Part shown: positions 59,786 to 64,000 of the stretch, in pieces
How the letters are laid out: every line of letters begins with the position of its first letter
Numbering within the stretch: the first letter of the stretch is position 1
Assembly: GCA_032164245.1 (NCBI GenBank)
Contig: JAVMKO010000005.1
Location: 47,384,193 to 47,448,192, forward strand
DNA: 64,000 bases
DNA from: Sternotherus odoratus
Lineage: Eukaryota > Chordata > Testudines > Kinosternidae
Reading direction: 5' to 3'
Notes under the pieces: generated by a model
What the model was told of the DNA's origin: nothing
The model's database searches: none
What the model saw: only the letters and a program-made list of their open reading frames with translations
Position numbers and translations under genes: made by a program

Positions 59786-62700
59786 ACTCACAGCATGGCC
59801 TGAATTACCAAGTTTGGGATCAGAGTTCTACACGGAAGCTCCCAGGCCCTTTGTTGTAACAGGACATCCTGTGTGAGAAGGGGGTGGGGGCAGGTAATAA
59901 AGACAGCAGGACATGTCAGTTCAAAGCAAACACCTGTTTAGACAATATGGGGGGGGGGGAGGAGGAGGGAGAGAGGAGAAGAATGTGACAGGATTTTCTA
60001 GTTCCATAGCTGTTGCCCATTGTGCTTTTCATGCAGCTCCTGAGCAGCTGGTGCACATAGAAGAACTAAAGGATGCTTCTATTATCTGCATCGTTGTGTC
60101 CCTTCTTCCCTCCCTACTGTCTCCCATGGAAAGCCTCTCCGAAAGAGTTTCCCTCTGCCACGACAAGGGCCCAACCACAACTGCAGGCGCTGGACTTGCT
60201 TGTGCTCGCTCCCTCTTGAATTACAGAACTTCCCTGCTAACAGCTGCATTGCAGATGAACCCTCTTAAAGTGGACACACTGCAACTGAGACAGCAGGGCA
60301 CAGAGCTACTCAAAAACAGATGCAGATACATGGGCTGCCTCTCTTGAATAAGCACAGTGACCTGTTTGTTCCAGGTCTTCAACCTCTGCCTCAAGCTCAC
60401 TGCTACTTTACACCGAGGGTAATGAAGCACTTAACTAGATACAGACGCCTCCAACCAAGTGAGCTCATTTCAGGCCCCAGGAGCTCTGTCCCATGGAATG
60501 AACTTGAGCTAGGCTTGGCTGAGGGAAGGAATTATGTATCCACCACTAGCTTGACAGAGGAGATGGTAAAAGCTACTGGCTTAGCAGGGACCCACGATTA
60601 CCTAGATGGACCCACTCTCTCACCCAGAAAACTCACGCTCCACATTTGTTCAGTCCAGAACATGCCTCTCTGCCAAGGGAGCCTCCGCCCCACTCTGGAG
60701 AGAGTCACGCTTTCCTATACAGACATTTAGGGCCTGATCCTCCTCCCACATGGCTTTGCACTGGTTTCGTGCCACTGAATTCTGCAGTCACCCCTGTTTT
60801 TCTTAAGCAAGAGGGGGAAACCAGGCCCACAACATCCAGTGCCTCTTGAGTTTCCGCCACACTGCTTCATTTCATCCCTGAGCTGGAAGAAACCCATCTG
60901 GGCCAGATCAAAAGCCACAAGAAGCACTTCACTAGTACCCAAATCCATTTACTTAAGTGCCAGCAGAGAGACAAGTCAGCAGAGAGCTCCAAGTCACTGA
61001 GAAGCAGCAACCAGGAAGTCAGAGGTGCAGGAGAAAGGCAAACTCCCAGGTTCTAATCATTCAATTCCGCTCTCCCCTCAGTTCCTCTCCAAGCCAGGAC
61101 CCCCTCTCTCTCTCCAAAATTAAAGGTGACACTTGAATTTAGTGCCAACACAGGGCAAGAGTATTTCTGTACAGGCAAGTGAACTTCCAAAGCAGAGGTA
61201 TTCAGCCACATGCTCAAAGGAGACGGAGGACATTATGAAACAACTCATCTGCAAGCCTAGAAACCTCTCTACATTTATCTAGTGCTGTAAATAAGCAGCG
61301 CATTGCATGGTAAAGGCACCGGCCCAAGTTAAGTGTACCAGACAGCCACAAAGAGCTAAGGAGGCAACATGTATCCAGAAAGCTGAGTCACCTGCTGTGC
61401 AGCAGCTCAAGATGTAACCAGCAACTAGAGTGACCTACACCTTTCAGCAGTGTTTGACAATGGGCGTCAAACATGGCTGCCATGCTCCTCCACCTACCAT
61501 GGTGAACGCTGTTGTTCTGGGCGGGCGAAGGGGTCGGCTGAGTTATCCCAGACTAACAACATGCAGCAGACCCACACACAGGGTGAGCCATGTGTTAGAA
61601 CTAGCATTGGACTCACTTGACACTGTCCACAGTAGCTGAAAACCTAATTCAAACATATGTTGGGGGCAAGGAGGGCCAGTGCACTCCAGCACTGAAAATT
61701 GTGCTAGAATTTTCAGTGCCATAGCAGAAATGCTAAAATATGTTTCACAAGCGCTGGAGACCAATACAAGAGAAGGTTTAACAAACTGCTTTCCCCAGGA
61801 GAGCTTCAAGTGGATTCATGCTATTTACGACATGTATATAACAGGCATATCCCAGCAAAGCTGGCTCGGAAGAACTATCCCTTCTGCAGTCATGCTTCAT
61901 ACTTCAGATCAGGTGCATGACATCAAGTCCCAGGCAGCAAGCGAGCCAGAAGGTTGAACCCACACATCATCTCCGTGACGGGGGAGAACTTTACACCCAT
62001 ACCACATTCTGCCGCACCAATAAGGAGATCCCTCAATTAGAAGCTCAGCCGCCCATTGCAAACTCCTCTGGAATGTAAGGCGCATTAAAAACTAAACTGC
62101 AGTGACAAGAAAGAATCCAGGCTCCCCTGCATGAGACCAGTCAGGGGAAACTCCTCTCCTGGGGCTAGTGTGCGCTCAGTCCCACCTTGGGGGGTGGGGA
62201 GGGGCGACACATGACATGGGACGACAAGTGCTTTCTCAGATTATCTTTAAGAACATCTCTTCACTCCCCACTCCATCCAGCACCTCTGCCTCTACCCAGG
62301 GGTACTGAACAGCTGCTCCCCTTTTTCTCAGAGATCCCCTGGGATTGGGAGAACCCTGCCCTCCATAACAGCCACCATCTCTAAGGAATGACTCCTCCCC
62401 CTCCACCAGCATCACCTGCCAAGAACTCCCACACTGCCAATTACAGCTAGAAGGGGTTGGAGAGGGGCAAACAACACCTCCCGCTCTGCTGCTCCAGGGC
62501 AGACTCCACAGGACAGTACGTTGCTAAGGGCTGCACGCATCAACTCCCCTGCATCTTGCAGAAAACAAAATAGAGGTGAGGGGGGCATGTTTCCCTGAAG
62601 CCTCTCCCCCCATGTCCCTAGCTCTCACCAGAAGTTATCTGAACTTTATGATTCTCGTCCTCAAGTCAGGGCACCCTAAAGAGGCTGAAACCCCCCCATA

Positions 62701-63629
62701 TGAGTGGGGAGACCTGTGCCATAGTTTCCATAGAAACTGTTCATGCTCTCATTTAAAAAGTGAAGTAAATTTCGAGCTTGTATTGTGAAGAAAGCCTTTT
62801 GGGGACAAGCTGGGCTTAAGCCGATGCAGCGTCTGCAAGCAGACAGCTCAAGCTACTGCCTCAGCTGCTGCTCAGAGCTTTGACAGGCCGGTTGGCTTTG
62901 TGCCTGCTATTCTGAACCCTGTGGGCACCAGTGAAACTCAAGAATCACACCAATTTCCTAGGAAAGCTCTGGGTACAAAGTAGGCAACTGGAGCTATTTT
63001 TGGTGGGGAGGAGAGAGGACCCCCCCACACACCAAAGCAAAGAGGCAGAGAGAAGAAGAGTAGCAGAAACCTCTCCCACCCCTACCTCTCACTGCAAACT
63101 TGCTGAACTCAAAAGGCTCTGGGAAAGGAGACTCTTCTGCACGAAGGAGCAAACAGAACTTGAAGTCGGTCAGACCCCTACTCCCCAGGGCCAGTTCTGG
63201 CAAATGGAGCGCACACGTGGAGTCCAGAGACAGCACCTGGCTAGGAATCCCAGCAGCTGAAGGGCGGGTCTGCTGGGCTTCTCAAAGCAGTGCTCTCTCT
63301 TGGCTTTCTGGCAGATCCCCCCTCCCTCCAGTGAGTCGCTTGAATCCTATGGTTGGCAGGCATCTGGTAAATCTGTCAATCCCTGTCCCCAACCCCCATC
63401 GCAGCAATAACCCCACAAACTAATCCAACAGCTTCACAACTGCAGATTCAATGCCATCCCTAGACCCCTTCTGGCACTTATTGTCTGAATCCCTATGCCC
63501 ACACTCAACCAGTGTCCACCACTGAGCCAGTCTGTCCAGCCACCATTCCCCCACTTTTGGGGAAGGAGTGGTTGGGGGTTGAAATGAGGACAAGAGACCA
63601 GAACTCCCATTTGTACACTATAAAGATAT
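59786..63629. other. Intronic sequence, nothing recognised
   Basis: About 3.8 kb without a recognisable exon, gene or repeat, apart from a G tract at about 59950. Open frames of 60-145 codons have no domain. Confidence 0.45.
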
Positions 63630-63827
63630 ATTGGCCTATGTTAGGTGGACTTGCAGCCACCACATTCATTACTGAACAGACACTGCATCACCTCATTGAG
63701 GCAGTTTTATTGTCGGCATAGTAGGGGAGTTGCACCAGCAGGATGACGATTTCAGTGTGTGCATCTCCACTGTTTTGTTGACAAAAGCTGACTTTTGTCG
63801 ACAAAACTGCAATGTAGACAAGCCTTA
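63630..63827. mobile_element. Palindrome-ended MITE (Harbinger-type)
   Basis: The right end reads inward as GGCTTGTCTACATTGCAG and TTA follows the element near 63825. A 36-bp hairpin occupies 63772-63807: two 16-bp arms, GTTTTGTTGACAAAAG and CTTTTGTCGACAAAAC, around a CTGA tip with a single mismatch. The motifs 'gcagttttattgtcggcata' and 'gttgcaccagc' I recall from turtle MITEs. The left end is uncertain. Confidence 0.6.
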
Positions 63828-64000
63828 GACCCCAAGCATGGAACCATGCCAGCAACATCATCATTTTAACTGCGGGTGTTGCTCCCAGGGCTTATCAGAG
63901 CAGAAACGGTTGTGTATTTGAAGAGTGGTGTTGCAACTTTGCTTGAAAGCACGTGAGGTGGGGAAGAGGGGCTGGTGTACAGCATAGTTTGTTTCACAGG
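63828..64000. other. Intronic sequence to window end
   Basis: Nothing recognised. Confidence 0.4.

Noticed and set aside
61535..61565. Possible fold-back tail fragment (CCCAGACTAACAACATG)
   Set aside because: Only about ten bases match and the continuation differs.
4576..64000. The CaMKII exon with the ATP-binding lysine (AAKIINTKKL segment)
   Set aside because: Searched by eye on the minus strand through the upstream sequence and not found. A translated search would be decisive.

Overview
This window looks like non-coding DNA from a turtle (Testudines) nuclear genome. The evidence is a dense, nested load of sauropsid repeats: CR1 LINE 3' ends, tRNA-derived SINEs with a CR1-like tail, MIR-like core fragments, a HARBI1/Myb-type Harbinger element, hAT-type MITEs with 8-bp target duplications, and solo LTRs. 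The species attribution is inference from repeat types recalled from memory, not from a search.

The only host coding sequence I can support is one 60-bp exon on the minus strand at 4516-4575. Both splice sites are intact, and it encodes the alphaC-helix segment of a CaMKII kinase domain. CAMK2G is the best guess among the four paralogs. I found neither the preceding exon (glycine-loop end and ATP-binding lysine) nor the following one. The window therefore appears to be mostly intron: about 59 kb upstream of this exon in transcript direction and at least 4.5 kb downstream of it.

Layout. 1-2.5 kb: end of a MITE, a CR1 fragment, and a 47-bp GC-rich minisatellite beside a Tigger/pogo-like terminus. 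2.5-8.3 kb: intron with the CAMK2 exon. 8.3-12.5 kb: an old CR1 fragment, then a 3.9-kb Harbinger element with matching termini, a broken transposase on + and a broken Myb/SANT-like gene on -, split by a 253-bp younger insertion. 12.6-13.1 kb: an unclassified inverted-repeat element. 13.97-14.65 kb: a solo LTR. 15.5 kb: the first of three fold-back (hairpin) repeats. 17.3 kb: a MITE. 19.8-21.9 kb: an LTR-like block followed by CR1. 23.6 kb: a 124-bp hAT MITE. 25.07-25.53 kb: a solo LTR. 25.5-34.6 kb: mostly unremarkable intron. 34.8 kb: a near-perfect 180-bp palindrome (second fold-back). 35.8 kb: hAT MITE. 37.9-38.8 kb: CR1. 41.1 kb: third fold-back, then a tRNA-derived SINE. 43.9, 46.6, 51.1, 53.9 and 59.3 kb: hAT-type elements. 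45.8-46.5 kb: LTR-like block. 52.2 kb: a MITE inserted in a MIR-like repeat. 56.8-57.8 kb: a hAT transposon carrying a transposase C-terminal remnant. 57.9-58.8 kb: a solo LTR. 63.6-63.8 kb: a palindromic MITE.

No operons, CRISPR arrays, rRNA genes or functional tRNA genes are present. The most interesting structure is the family of three fold-back repeats. Each has 8-14 bp target duplications and all share a similar hairpin tip, which suggests that the hairpin form itself is copied.
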